Assembly: GCA_020064725.1 (NCBI GenBank)
Contig: JAGTWJ010000017.1
Location: 248,001 to 312,000 of the forward strand
Origin: Drechslerella dactyloides
Lineage: Eukaryota; Ascomycota; Orbiliomycetes; Orbiliales; Orbiliaceae
DNA length: 64,000 nt
Direction of reading: 5' to 3'
The notes beneath the pieces are model-generated. The model saw only the letters and a program-made list of their open reading frames with translations, did not search any database and was not told where the DNA came from. Position numbers and translations under genes: made by a program. Shown here in pieces: positions 44,607 to 56,491 of this stretch; position 1 is the first letter of the stretch; each line of letters opens with the position of its first letter.

Positions 44607-47600
44607 TATGGAGTGGATTGCGTTCAGCAGGACAAAGAACCAGAGACTTGAGGGTTTGCGCGATTGTTAAGCAAAGTCTCCTATCTCACTGAACGAGGAA
44701 GTATGCATCTTTATAAGATTAAATTATTAACATGCGAGGCTGGGAAGAGTCTGTTTGCGAGACCAGGCCAGGGACTGTTTTGCGGCACAGTAACGAAGAC
44801 CCTGTCCCGCAAGCGATAACTCTTTCCATTCATTGTCCATTCATTGTCTGCCTAGTGTCTCTCTGACAGGGCATGCGGTAACACACAGCCGCGGCTGGCG
44901 AAACCCGAGCACAGTACAATTGAAATAATCGATATGCAGATGCATGCACTCCGAGTCCCAGTGTCCTTGGTTTTTGAGCCGCAGTTCCGGATGCGCTAAT
45001 GGCTTGGTATATTACATCCCCGCTCGGGTAATATAGACGCACGACCTCTTCTAATCAAAAAAACTTCTTGGATACAGGAGCATCTACAGGGTAAGATGGC
45101 AATGGCAAAGCGGGGAAAAAGAGGGGGTTCTCGGCAGTTGACTGTCCGGTATCACGTGTGTGGCATGTAGACAGCTATATATAGGCCTGCAGCTTCAAAG
45201 AGTTGGGTAAAACTTGCTATGGTGTTAAATATCTCAGTGTGGGAGATCTTATTCTAGTTGTCGACATTTGGGTTGGTACAATATACGATGTTGTGGGTCT
45301 GGGAGGCTATGACTGGGACGATGCATATGCAAGTTGTATTATATAAGAATTACTATAGCGCCTGGCTTCAAGGCTAAACGATTACCTGTGCATATGCATA
45401 TATGCACGATCGTGGTAGCTTCAACGGAGTAGATACCTTTGGCTTATCCGTAGTACATTCTAGGCATCTTGTCCGTCGGGGCTAACCTTATCGTGGGCTG
45501 CAACTTTAACCAGACGTAAGAACTAATGGATGCCGAGGGCTTGAGCCTCCTCGCCAATTTCGTGGCGTGGACAACCGATGTTGTAAGTTGCAAGTGTCCT
45601 TGATATTCACAGCCCCATTCGCAATTAAGCGCACGGCCGCGATAAATGCTTCATGCATGTTTCGTACCGGCGTTGGTTTCAAGGAAGACTGTGTCGCGGG
45701 ATCGGGATCGTCAGTTTCCCTCCTCTAGGCGAAGAGGCAGCGTCTGCCGGTTCTCAATCCTGCGAAGAGACATTCAAAGGAGCACGCGACTTTATGCTGT
45801 GCCTCGCAGAATTATATCCTTTTGGTCGTGTTTGGCCGTGTCTTTTTTTTCTTGAAGGAGCCATCCGGTCATCCGCTTGCATATGCAGACGGGTCCACCT
45901 TGTCCTGTTTGTCACGCGGGACGGGAGCTATTTTTTGCGCCCGTGCAAACACCCCCGCCTTTTCCTCCTGTCCCGCTTTCTGATTGCCAAGGCCGCCTTA
46001 AAATTTTGAGCCTCAAGTTCTGTTGGGAGCGGAGGTACAAAACCGAGGCTGACGATCGACGAAGCTAGAGCAGATTTTGCGAGGCGCAAAATAACCTGCG
46101 TTAGAACACCGAATATTTCAAGCCGGAAACTATTATCTAACATCTGCAAATTTCCGGGATCCATTCGTCGACTCACGACATCGATTACTTTCTGTTCGCG
46201 AAAATTTCGAAAAGAGGCACGAACAGCACTTCAGTATTGACTCGCATTCAATAGTATTGAAGCGGCGTCGCAATTTTACACTGTCAGTCGAGGCTTTTTT
46301 GCGTGATATACAAGAACCAAGCGACTAGCTAGGCGAACAAGGAGAAGAGACAGAGCTATTGCAGAAAACGTAAAGGTTATATGGGGGGTGTCAGAAAAGC
46401 CAGTTGATCATTCCCACCTTTAGCTAGCCTCCATATATCGTGCAATAGGACTCTGGAGGAATCTTAGTCTGTAAGCCAGCATGCGGGCGAAGACTTGAAG
46501 AAAATCATTACTAAGAGCTAAGGATCTGTTGTATCCTAACAGATAGAACAGCTAGCTTCCATTGCATGAAAAGTTTGACCAGGGTACATACGCTGAACGA
46601 TAGTGATTATAATCGATAAAGCTGCATAGTGCTCATCTGTGTTCATCTTCGTATATTTTTTGCCCCGTAGAAAGCTAATAGTGTTCGAATACAAGTATAC
46701 AGAGCCACAAGCCATATAAACGAATCATGAATGAGAAGTCCTTCGCCGGTTAAAGTACGGCAGTCAGGCTTGCAAGACAACGAGAAGTTGGAATAAGATA
46801 GAAAATATCCTCTGATATTACATTAAATGTTGAGTGACTTTGAACCAGATTCGTTTCAGATCGAATCAATTGACCCGAGTACTTTTTGAGCAGCTTTCAT
46901 ATTTCTGTCGTCTGGTACAAAGAAGCTCCGGTGCCTCTGATAGATGTGCGACTTCAGTGATCATGAGAAACGACAATATATTCGACCATTCTGCAGACCG
47001 TAGAACAAGTTTGCACGGGTAGAAGTTTGAATATGTGAGAGTACTAGAGAATTATGATGAAAGGTATATGATGAAAAATCCATGGTCGTCGAAGAGTTTC
47101 CCAGCTCTTGATGGACGTAATCCGCACAACATCTCGATGAAGGAGATTGGTCGTCCGCAACCATATCCGAAGACGCGAACCAGATTGAACATCCGGCGGT
47201 GGATAAGTCGAGTATCTATATATGCTATGTTCTCGCAAGTTAGCAGGTGAAAGACCATTCGATTCGCTAATAAAGTTTTGATACTGACCTGACTTGTGAA
47301 TGAAAGAATTAGTCGGGGGCAGTCCAACGCTCGGCCGCCCGAATAGTGATTTCAATGTTATATACCACCGACCATGTAAATTTGTTCGTTTCGTAGCCAC
47401 CAGTCGTTAAGTGGCACTTTTACCGACTTGAGTTGAGTATCATCCTTTTTTGTGGTATCGGTATGGTTCTTCTGCGTCGTAAATGTGAATGCATGCGTTA
47501 ATGTGAGTTGTCTCAAACCCAGACAAACATAAATTTCTTTTGGCGTGAAAGGGTTGTTATTGTCATATAGGATATTCCGAAGCCACAGCCTTGGTGGATG

Positions 47601-48530
47601 ATAATGTAAGTTTTTGTCAGGCAGGAGTGAGATTATTTGGTGGTACGAGAACTCGTATGTATTATATATGATGAGGTGTTTGTGTAGAAAGTATGCAGTA
47701 TAGTATGAGTATGAGGCCGGATGTTGGTGTGATGTTAGAGGAAGAAGAAGTTGAAGAGGCTTCAAGGGGATTCACAGGGCTATTTATACTTACCGGGTTC
47801 TCGGCAAGGGAATCTCTAGATGGCATACAATCAGCGTATTTACGATATAACAAGTAACGGCTTTCTGGGCGTGCTAAGTTTCTGAGCTTTCATGATATCA
47901 TCATTGGCCGGTGTCGACATGTCTACAAATTTCCGTGGTATGTCACGCTGTTGGGTGGATTGCCGGAACATGCTGGTGTTGAGACAAAGAAACATGCGGA
48001 CGCCTGACCAACTTGAATGCTTGTTAGACTAGCAGTTGTTTAATTGCTTGGTTTTTTGATTTACTTCTAGGACATGATAGATATTGATAGCAGTATCCGG
48101 TCTCACAGGTCCAATATACCCAGCTGCAGATTCGATTCTACTATATTGGAGCTAGAAGCGAAAGACAGTTTATAACTTCGGCCTATCACTCCGGAATCGT
48201 ACGTAACAATCATAATTAGCACGATCAATTGAAACAGCCAGTAGAGAAATTATACTCTGTGTATCGTCTCTAGATTGGCTAGCTCCGGGACTACGTAGAC
48301 CCTGTTCGATGATTTCCTTTTCCACTGCGTTGGTGTGACGTTGCGTGCCAAAATAGGCCTTGTGGTAGTCTCGGGGTAGCTTTGTGCATCTCTCGATTTG
48401 GAGAGGCGCCGGCGACACCAAACGACGCCCAACGCAACTTTACCTTTCTCTCGCGATCCTTCAACTCCACGTCGACAATGGGACGACGCGACACGACATG
48501 ACATAGCCGCATCTCCACCTCTCCGCCGCC
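44607..48530. other. Long gene-poor, AT-rich region
   Basis: About 3.9 kb without a supported gene. It includes a dispersed repeat copy at 46741-46780 and a cluster of overlapping short minus-strand frames at 46961-47853. A possible small exon there (ATG at ~47829, ending in a GTAAGT donor at ~47795) cannot be linked convincingly to a downstream exon. The right end is the promoter of TFB4. Confidence 0.5.
46741..46780 (-). repeat. Dispersed repeat, copy 2 (inverted)
   Basis: The reverse complement matches 12188-12227 at 36 of 40 positions, 29 of 30 in the core. It lies in gene-poor AT-rich DNA without visible coding sequence, as expected of a decayed transposon end. Confidence 0.6.
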
Positions 48531-49809
48531 ATGGACAATGTCGACGGCACCGAGCACTACAACCTCAAAGTCACCTCCGAACTCCCCACCCTCCAAGTCA
48601 TCATCCTCGACACCAATCCCCTCGCCTGGGACTCCCTAAACCGCACCTCCAACCTCAGCTTCCCCGCCGCGCTCTCCCAGCTGCTCATCTTTGCCAACGC
48701 GCACCTCGCCTTCTCGCAGTCCAACCGCGCCGCCGTCATCGCCAACCACATTGACGGCGCCTACTTCCTCTCCCCCGCCCCACCGGGCACCGACACATCC
48801 GACCCCGACGAAGCATCCCTCACGCCGGAGCAGCAGAGGGACATCGCGCAGAGCAATGCGAGCAAATACCGCGGCTTCCGACTGCTCGAAGATGAGGTCC
48901 GCGCAACGTACCGCCGGCTCATCCGCGCGACGGACCCAAAAGCGGTAGCCGAGAGCGCGAACGCGTCGTATCTGTCCGGCGCTCTGGGGCTCGCGCTGAC
49001 GTATATCAACCGCGTGTGTTTCGGCGGCAGCGGCGGCCGATCGAATGGGATACCGGGGGAGGAACGGGGAAAGGTCAATGCGGCGGGTGGCCAGGTCGAC
49101 GATACAGGGCGGACGATGCATGCGAAGATTCTCGTCGTGAGCGTCACGCCGGATCCTGCGATGCAGTATATCACCGTTATGAATTGCATATTCGCCGCGC
49201 AGCGACTGGTAATATTGCCTGAACATTCCGGTTCCTCGTTATTCTCGTAGTAACATTGTGTGTGGGTGTCCGTGTAGAAAGTCCCCATTGATGTCTGCAA
49301 GCTGCGTGATTCCACCGTCTTCCTCCAGCAGGCAGCTGACGCTACCGGCGGCGTCTATATCGAACCTGAGGCGCCGCAAGGCCTGCTCCAGTATCTGATG
49401 ATGGGATTCCTGCCGGACCACACCGCGCGGCAGAGTTTGATTTTACCGACGAAGGTCGATGTCGACTTCCGTGCCGCGTGCTTCTGCCACAAGAAGGTTC
49501 TCGACATCGGGTTTGTCTGCTCGATATGTTTAAGTAGTACGCCTCTCTCATATATCTCCCCATCTACAAACATACCCGCCATCATGCATATACGGCTTTG
49601 TCCTGCTAACGTGGCCTATAGTATTTTGCGAGCCACCTGATAACGCGGTTTGCAGCACCTGTGATACCAAGCTAGATGTCTCCTCCCTCGCGAATATCGG
49701 AAAGCCAGTCGTCGCACTCCCGAAGAAGAAGAAAAAGAAGAGAGCCTTAGACTCGCTGTCTGAAAGCAACACACCCAGCGCAGCAGACAGTCCCGTACCA
49801 ATACCATGA
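48531..49809 (+). CDS. TFB4: TFIIH core subunit Tfb4 (p34)
   Basis: Model: exons 48531-49208, 49278-49536 and 49622-49809, 374 aa. The splice choice at 49536 restores the conserved CSICLSIFC zinc-finger sequence. The N-terminal half is a von Willebrand A-like domain beginning LQVIILDTNPLAW, with the Asp in its usual metal-site position. The C-terminal third is a C4 zinc finger: CFC..., CSIC, FC and CSTC. The tail ends in a lysine run (KKKKKKR) typical of a nuclear protein. Family knowledge: Tfb4/GTF2H3 pairs with Ssl1/p44 in the TFIIH core and is needed for transcription initiation and nucleotide-excision repair. An ASYLSGALGLALTYINR segment within the vWA domain fits the family. Identification is secure. 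Confidence 0.93.
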
Positions 49810-50816
49810 TCACCCCGTCTACATCTAAGCACCCTAAATTACGAAATATCTGATGTATAGATTGATACCCCGACCTACGGGTCTTCGATAGATATAATCC
49901 ACCTAAACTCTTTTTGAATTCTCTTTTGAATCCGGACAGCAGCAGGTCTTTACCGGCTAGTCGTTCTAGAGATTGCCGGATGCCCACAGTACTGCAGTGG
50001 CAATTAATAGGATATGTCATACCGTCGGAAAACAGAATATATACAAGTACAAACGCTGGACCATGCTTCAATTCTAGAGAATCAACAGAAGTATATATGC
50101 AGGATCTAGCGTATATAGGGCTGTAAATTGCCAGCCGACCCACCCACCGCATCAAAAAATGGCCGAACAAGCTGTAATACGTGTAGTACTAGAAGAGTTT
50201 GGGGGAGTCGGATTGAATAGCATAGATCTCGAGAAGAGGAGGAATAGAGTAGAGACAACGAGACCGAACGCCGACGCTATGCATGCATGCACAATCGAGA
50301 CCATTAACGTACTTCGATCATAGGAAAAAGAAATCCAAGGACGAGGCCTACAGTGAGCGAATAAAAGCAAGGCTCGCGATGTCGCTATTGAGGCAAAGGT
50401 CTTCGAAAAGGATATGGAAATCCTTCTACATTTAGAAGCTCTAGTCGATTGCCGACAGCAGCAGAGACTAGCAACGGGGCGCGAACGACAGGTGACCATG
50501 CGTAGATCAACAACGACGGGCCAAATGTCAAAAGCAAAGCCAAAGAAAGAAAAAGTAGTCAACGAGGGAAATTAGAACCCAGGTTGTAGACCGTAACAAC
50601 TGCAAAACAAAAGCATGTGCTCAGCCACAAAGGAAACCAGAAGTCATCCTCGGCAGTTAGAGAGCGTCGTGCAAGCAAAGAAGTGGAGCGTCCGTCTGGG
50701 GAGTCGATCCAAAGGAATGAAGATTCAAGCTAAGTGGCAAGTTAGGCCAAGAGTGGGATCAAGTCCAAAACGATCGGAGGAATATCCAACAAGCGAAAGA
50801 GCGGACTGGGAAATCG
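49810..50816. other. Convergent intergenic region
   Basis: About 1 kb between TFB4 (+) and the taspase-like gene (-). Minus-strand frames at 49548-50170 and 50152-50562 have no recognisable domain. I see no gene. Confidence 0.5.
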
Positions 50817-52927
50817 TCACCCGGAGACAGACAGAGACTCAGGCTCCGAATCGACATCGGAGCTAGAGCGCTCGTGTCCGTCGAACTCTATCAGCCAGTC
50901 GCTTCTATCGTGTTCTTGATTGTCGGGGGTTTCGGGTAGCTCGAGTGATGTGCCTGTGTCCTCTCCAGGGTCTGAATTCTCGTCATCGTGAATCAGATTC
51001 TCGCGGGATGGGACCTCGTTAAGTCGGCCGTCGATGTGGAGGCCTTCCAGGCCAGAAACAACCGAATTCTTCTTGTCAGCCCTTATTTGAGACGCTTTCT
51101 TTACCCTTCGAAACCTCTCTCTCTTTGAAGCTTTGGCGGGTGCGTCCACTGCGTCAAGATCGTCATTGGAGGGTTTGGGCTGCATCTGGAGAAAGCGGCA
51201 GAAGCCACCAATCGCAAGTTTCGGCTCGCGGCTGGTACGCGACATGATGGTCTTCGGAACGGAGTCGTTACTGCACATCGATGCCAAAGCCTAGATGATT
51301 CGTTAGTATAAGAGCCATCAAAGTTAAGATCAGGTGAATCCATACGAAGGAATCGGTGTTGTGGCCGAAGACAAAAGTAATAGCCCGTTTTCCGGTTCCG
51401 ACATTCTCAGCTTTGAGAGACATGACGCCAATGGCAGCTTCGCCCCAAACGTTCGCCTTGCCATATCCCTGCGCACCTGTTCAACGATCGAAATCGGGGG
51501 TTAGCGGTTGATCTTGTCGTAGTACGGCTCTAGAGAAATTACCTACCCATAAAATCATCGTTGATTATAACCTTCATTGCTTCCATCTCATCTTCAGCGT
51601 CGTAGAGCCTGTTGACAGCTTGTGCAGAAATCAAAGCATGGAGCATGTGTTCTCCGGTTCCGCTGACAACGGTGCCAACCTGCCGCTCTCCACGGTCTTT
51701 GACAAAAGTCCCGACGCCAATGAGGGCAGCAGGGCCTACCCTTCCTGGCTGCTTCATACCGATACCACCACTCGACGAACCAGCAGCCATGTTGCCGTAT
51801 CTGTCGATACAGATGGCTCCAACGGTATCGGTGACAACATCGACGTTCTGTTTGAGGAGCTGCGGGGTTCCTGGCAGCTCACTTGGAGTTGGAGGGAGAG
51901 CAGAGCCTGCCTGAGAAATAGGACGAGTGGTCGCTCCCAGATGGGGGAGGTTTATAACCTGAACTTTCTCCCACTTCCCCTTCCGCTTCATGATCTCTTG
52001 ATACTCGATCTCCTTCTGCCACTTGGAGAATCGGACGCGAGAACTGTGAGCTACTAGAGCTTCGGGGGAACTAACAGGGAACTGCTGATCTCTGGCGTAG
52101 TCGACGGCGCCCTCTCCGACAACAAAATTGGGTGGCACTCGCTTAAGAGACATCGGTTGGGAGGATCGTTCGAGGATTAGACGGGCAAGGGAGATCGGAT
52201 TTTGTATTTCTGGGCGAGCCGCAATAGTTAGCTGATTATGTTCAACCATTCGAAAGATATAGCAGGCGGAGTTTGGGCGAACAGGCAATTTACCTGGGGT
52301 TGCGCCAACAGCACCCGTACGACCGAAACTGTCCATGATAGAAGCATCGGCCTCTACAGCTCCATCGAAGTTGAGGTTGCTGCCGTAGCCGCAGTTTGTG
52401 ACCGGGTCGTCTTCCAGAATACGAATTGCTATCTCAACCGCGTCGATGGCAGTACCCCCCGTTTTGAGAGCTGCCATCGCCGCTTGGCAAGCACTATACA
52501 AGACATATGCATCAGCGAGTGCACAGTAACAAATACACATCCTTCGGCATTGAAAAGTGGAGAATACTTACTTTCGGCACGCGCCAAGGTGCTTTTGCTC
52601 ATTCTCAGTGGAATGGTATCCTGCGCCGGCATGCACAACAATGCAAGAATAGTCTGGATGGTCGAAGCCCGATGGGTAGCATCTGACCGTCGTGTACAGA
52701 GACTGGTCTGTCGACGCTGTTCCCTGCCTACGTGGGCCCATGAGTGCTACGATGGGACGTGAGAACGTCGAGGGGATCAAAGAAAGTTTCGAACTCGAAA
52801 GAAAGAATGGCGACACGCGGACGAGATAGCTGTATCTCTGGATGCTGGTGAACGTAGGGCTGAGTGATGAATGATTAGTGAAAGCTCTTTGACAGCGAGC
52901 GAAGAGTCCGCCCAAGATTTGTGCCAT
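50817..52927 (-). CDS. Taspase-like threonine aspartase (asparaginase-2 family)
   Basis: Model: exons 52927-52572, 52493-51547, 51476-51346 and 51290-50817, 635 aa. The real start may instead be the ATG at 52741 (573 aa), where the conserved region is closer. The protein is an N-terminal-nucleophile hydrolase of the isoaspartyl-peptidase/asparaginase family: the SCIVVHAGAGYHS start, the ACQAAMAALKTGG and LEDDPVTNCGYGS helices, and the DTVGAI site whose Thr becomes the nucleophile after self-cleavage. The following SSSGGIGMKQPGRVGPAAL block is closer to Taspase-1 than to plain asparaginases. Human taspase cleaves MLL and TFIIA; fungal substrates are unknown. The C-terminal ~158 residues are an acidic, disordered tail outside the catalytic fold. 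Splicing of exons 2-4 is well supported by in-phase joins. Confidence 0.85.
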
Positions 52928-53816
52928 CTTTTGGTCAGGCCTGCCATGCCGGATATAGACAGCATCTGGGTTTTGGGATGAGATGTTTATGCGTAGGTTT
53001 ACCAGAAACTCACCGGAGAGATCACAGGCTATCGGCTGGCTGATCAAGCTGATTTAGAGATGATCAGAGTAGGCTGGATGAAGAGCCGATGGCCTGTAGA
53101 ATACGACAGCTTGAGAGAGATTGGTTCAAGGAGGAGCAGGATGATGAAGGTTAGAGGAAGCTGAGGGCGGCTGGCACGGGTGTAGTTTGTTACCACCGCC
53201 CAGTCGCCTGCTGGCCGTGATTTCGAATGAGAACGGAGTAAAGTGCATAATAGACTGATAGCATATACTTATTTGATAACAGCAGCACCTCGCCACTGCC
53301 CTGAACCATGAACTTTGTCTTGGACTGCCTGGAGCCCAGAATTACCGGAATCCACGATGCGGCAGGCCGCGAAGTAGCGAAAGACGTGTTGCCGCCTCGA
53401 AAATGCAACGTTTGAGGGATGTCGGATTAGATAAGCAGCAGACCATCACCGCCTTGAGGTAGCTGGGCTGTGTCCTCACGATACCATCTAGTAGCTAGAG
53501 ATAGTTTATTTGGATGCTCTGAGACCCCTGCCGCTCACAGAGCCGTCGAGATAGATTGAGATGCGGTGCTGCCTGCTGTGTTCTAAATTGAGCTACCGAG
53601 TTTGGTGGAAGCTTCCTTGCTTCTCGCTAGCCAATCATATCGCGGCTTGGCGCCGCCTTCCTACGTCTGCCAAAGTGGGCCCTCGTAAGCTGCTCGACGC
53701 TCTCCTCCACACGCCCTCGCCGAACGTCACCCATCGCCAGACCTCGCAATCCGTCCTGAATCCGTCTACCGGCTGCTCCGATCAGGTCGAGCTCCTCGGC
53801 GTCCCGTCTGCCCGCC
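52928..53816. promoter_or_regulatory. Divergent promoter between taspase-like gene and ARP3
   Basis: About 890 bp separating two divergent genes. No other gene is seen; open frames are short shadows. Confidence 0.5.
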
Positions 53817-55514
53817 ATGTCGACCTCTCAAACTCCCGCCGTTGTCATGGACAAGTGAGACCCCAACTACCCCTCCATTTGGTTCGCCAATTCGAGAGCT
53901 GCCAGCTGACGTCGTGTCCTCCCCGCCAGCGGAACGGGTTACTCCAAGCTAGGTCCGCCGGGATTCTCGCAGCGTACTCGCCCTTCGAATGCGTCTTCGC
54001 GCTTACAATGATGTTGTTGCTTAGGTTTCGCCGGCAATGACGCACCGTCGTTCGTCTTCCCCACCGCCATTGCTACCAAGTCCGGTGCTAGTGGGGGCGG
54101 AAGCGGCAGCGGAAGGCCCGCTGTCGCACAAAAGCCCAGCTTCCTGACCGGTGGAGCTGGGCCCAGTGGGCATCTATCCGCGAAACGTGGAACCGAAGAT
54201 CTGGACTTCTTTATCGGCGACGAGGCCCTGAATGCTGCCAAGGGACCCGGTACGATATTACCTTGTGGGGCAATACGCATTTATGAATCGCGGATCTGAC
54301 GGTATTTGGTGCTCAGGATATGGAATTGACTATCCCATACGTCATGGCCAGATCGAGAACTGGGTATATTCTCCACATGCTCAGGAGTGCATGAACGGGA
54401 CTGACTCGATGTAGGACCATATGGAACGGTTTTGGCAAAGCTCCATCTTCAAATATCTTCGCGTAGAACCAGAAGACCACTACTTCCTCCTCACCGAGCC
54501 GGTATTACACATTCACTATCCGTTCGCAATGGAAACAAGCTGATATCGTACCCACAGCCTCTCAACCCCCCGGAATCGCGAGAGTCTACCGCTGAAATTA
54601 TGTTCGAATCGTTCAACTGCGCCGGTCTATACATCGCCGTCCAAGCCGTCCTTGCCCTTGCCGCCTCCTGGACATCCTCCAAAGTCCAGGACCGCAGTTT
54701 AACAGGCACGGTCATCGACTCCGGCGACGGTGTGACGCACGTTATCCCCGTCGCCGAAGGCTACGTTATCGGCTCGTCCATCCGGTCCATCCCCATCGCC
54801 GGCCGCGACATCACCTACTTTGTCCAGTCCCTCCTCCGTGACCGCGGAGAGCCCGACAGCAGCCTCAAGACCGCTGAGAGCATCAAGGAGGAGTTCTGCT
54901 ACGTGTGCCCGGACATCGTCAAGGAATTCAGCAAGTACGACCGGGAACCGGACAAGTTCCAGAAATACGTCGTCGATCACCCCGGCGGCCGGAAAGTCAG
55001 CGTGGACGTCGGCTACGAGAGGTTTTTGGCGCCCGAGATCTTCTTCAACCCGGAAATTTACAGTAGCGACTTCTTGACGCCGTTGCCCGAGGTCGTTGAC
55101 GGCGTCATCCAGAGCTCCCCCATCGATGTCCGGAAGGGCCTCTACAAGGTATATCTTACTATACATTTCCTCGCAGACCACCGCTGACCCTGTGTGTAGA
55201 ACATTGTTCTGTCGGGTGGCTCAACCCTCTACAAAGACTTCGGTCGCCGGTTGCAACGTGATATCCGTCACATCGTCGACGCCCGCATCAAACTCTCAGA
55301 GCAGCGTGCCGGCACGAATGTCCGATCCAGCGGCCTGGAAGTCTCTGTCATCACGCACAAACGGCAGCGCTACGGCCCTTGGTTTGGAGGCAGTCTATTG
55401 GGCCAGACCCCCGAGTTCCGGAGTTACTGTCATACAAAGCAGGAATACGACGAGGTTGGGCCGAGCATCGTCCGGCGATTTGCGCTGTTGGGTGGACCTG
55501 GTGGAGCTGCTTAG
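53817..55514 (+). CDS. ARP3: Actin-related protein 3 (Arp2/3 complex)
   Basis: Model: seven exons 53817-53854, 53930-53952 (23 nt), 54025-54249, 54317-54363, 54415-54501, 54558-55148 and 55200-55514; 1326 nt, 441 aa, all in phase. The N-terminal exons assemble MDNGTGYSKLGFAGN, the actin-fold phosphate-1 loop. The sequence continues with the Arp3-typical YGIDYPIRHGQIENWD and ERFWQ blocks, the second phosphate loop TVIDSGDGVTHV, the adenosine region IVLSGGST and the terminus GGPGGAA. The Gly/Ser-rich insertion at ~35-60 is a fungal feature. The protein is the nucleating subunit of the Arp2/3 complex for branched actin in cortical patches and endocytosis. The 5' end is fragmented into very small exons, usual for actin genes in these fungi. 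Confidence 0.94.
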
Positions 55515-55885
55515 TCGAATATTGGCCGCATTATCACTATATTTTCAAGGCTGGTTTTCAAGGCTGGTAGAAGTTTTCTGAGTGGCGATTGTGGAAGCAT
55601 TCGTCTTGTTCATATATCTTTTTGGCATGAGGAAATAAAGAAGTTTCGAAAGTTCCTTCCTCAGTGTAGGCATGCATCAACTTGTATATCCGACAGACCA
55701 TAGACAGTAGCCGTATTGGCAAAATGCGTAGACAACGAAGAATCATTTGTTATCCTTCTTCGCTAGCCGGAAGCGCTAAGACCAACCGCTGCTCCAGAAC
55801 ATATATAAGTATCTTCAACAGCGAGCCTCGGCGTCTGCCCCCGAGACTAATAAGTACTTATCTACTTCGGCAGGCGTCTCAATAA

Positions 55886-56143
55886 CAAGGAAACGTAGTT
55901 ATAATAGCAGGCGAAGCGCTGATTGGTGCCGAGCTCGAGCTTGGAATTCACCAGATCCTAGCCGAGTCCCCCATACTTTCCGATCTGTACAGCCGCGGCG
56001 GGTTAGCGGGGCTGAAGCATAACTTGGGTGCGCAAGGATACACCCAGCTCACTTGGCGCGAAGATGGCATGATGACCGAGGGCATTACCACGATTATCTC
56101 TCCCGCCATTCTTGAGTCCTTGAACATCCTTTCTCTAAACTAG
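55886..56143 (+). pseudogene. Orphan 3' exon-like frame, unknown
   Basis: An open frame of about 78 useful codons follows an acceptor-like ATAATAGCAG (ends 55910) and ends at TAG 56141-56143. It has no upstream ATG. The translation is coherent and helical, with elements such as GAELELGIHQILAESP and LGAQGYTQLTWREDG, unlike the short shadow frames nearby. It is probably a remnant of a degenerated gene or the last exon of one whose beginning I cannot see. The domain is not recognised. Confidence 0.35.
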
Positions 56144-56491
56144 ATCGCCTTGCTTGTCGCGCCAGCGTAGCCTAGTCGCCACGGGAAACTCACCACTGCA
56201 CTCTTGTATTAGTGTCTACCGTTTCACAGCCGCGGGCTTGGCTTAGATGGACTTGCGTTGAGAACACTCTCTTGCAGTCAAGCGCATCTTGAGGGCTCGC
56301 AGCTTTATATTATTCAAGACCGTATAATCGAAGTTGGAATTCTCTCGACTCGCTACGCGTTATCCTTAGAATATCGAAGGTGAACCCAAATGCGTCACCG
56401 CCGTCCTACGCGCTAGCCCGCCTGTTTATATCGAGCAAAAGAGGTCTGACACGCGAAACGTCAGCACCAGGTTTGAACACTGGCATTTCCA
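56144..56491. other. Intergenic region, promoter of the CorA-like gene
   Basis: About 350 bp. No gene seen; presumably holds the promoter of the gene starting at 56492. Confidence 0.45.

Noticed and set aside
46961..47853. Cluster of minus-strand frames that might be a multi-exon gene
   Set aside because: A donor-like site exists near 47795, but I could not assemble a consistent in-phase chain or recognise a domain.
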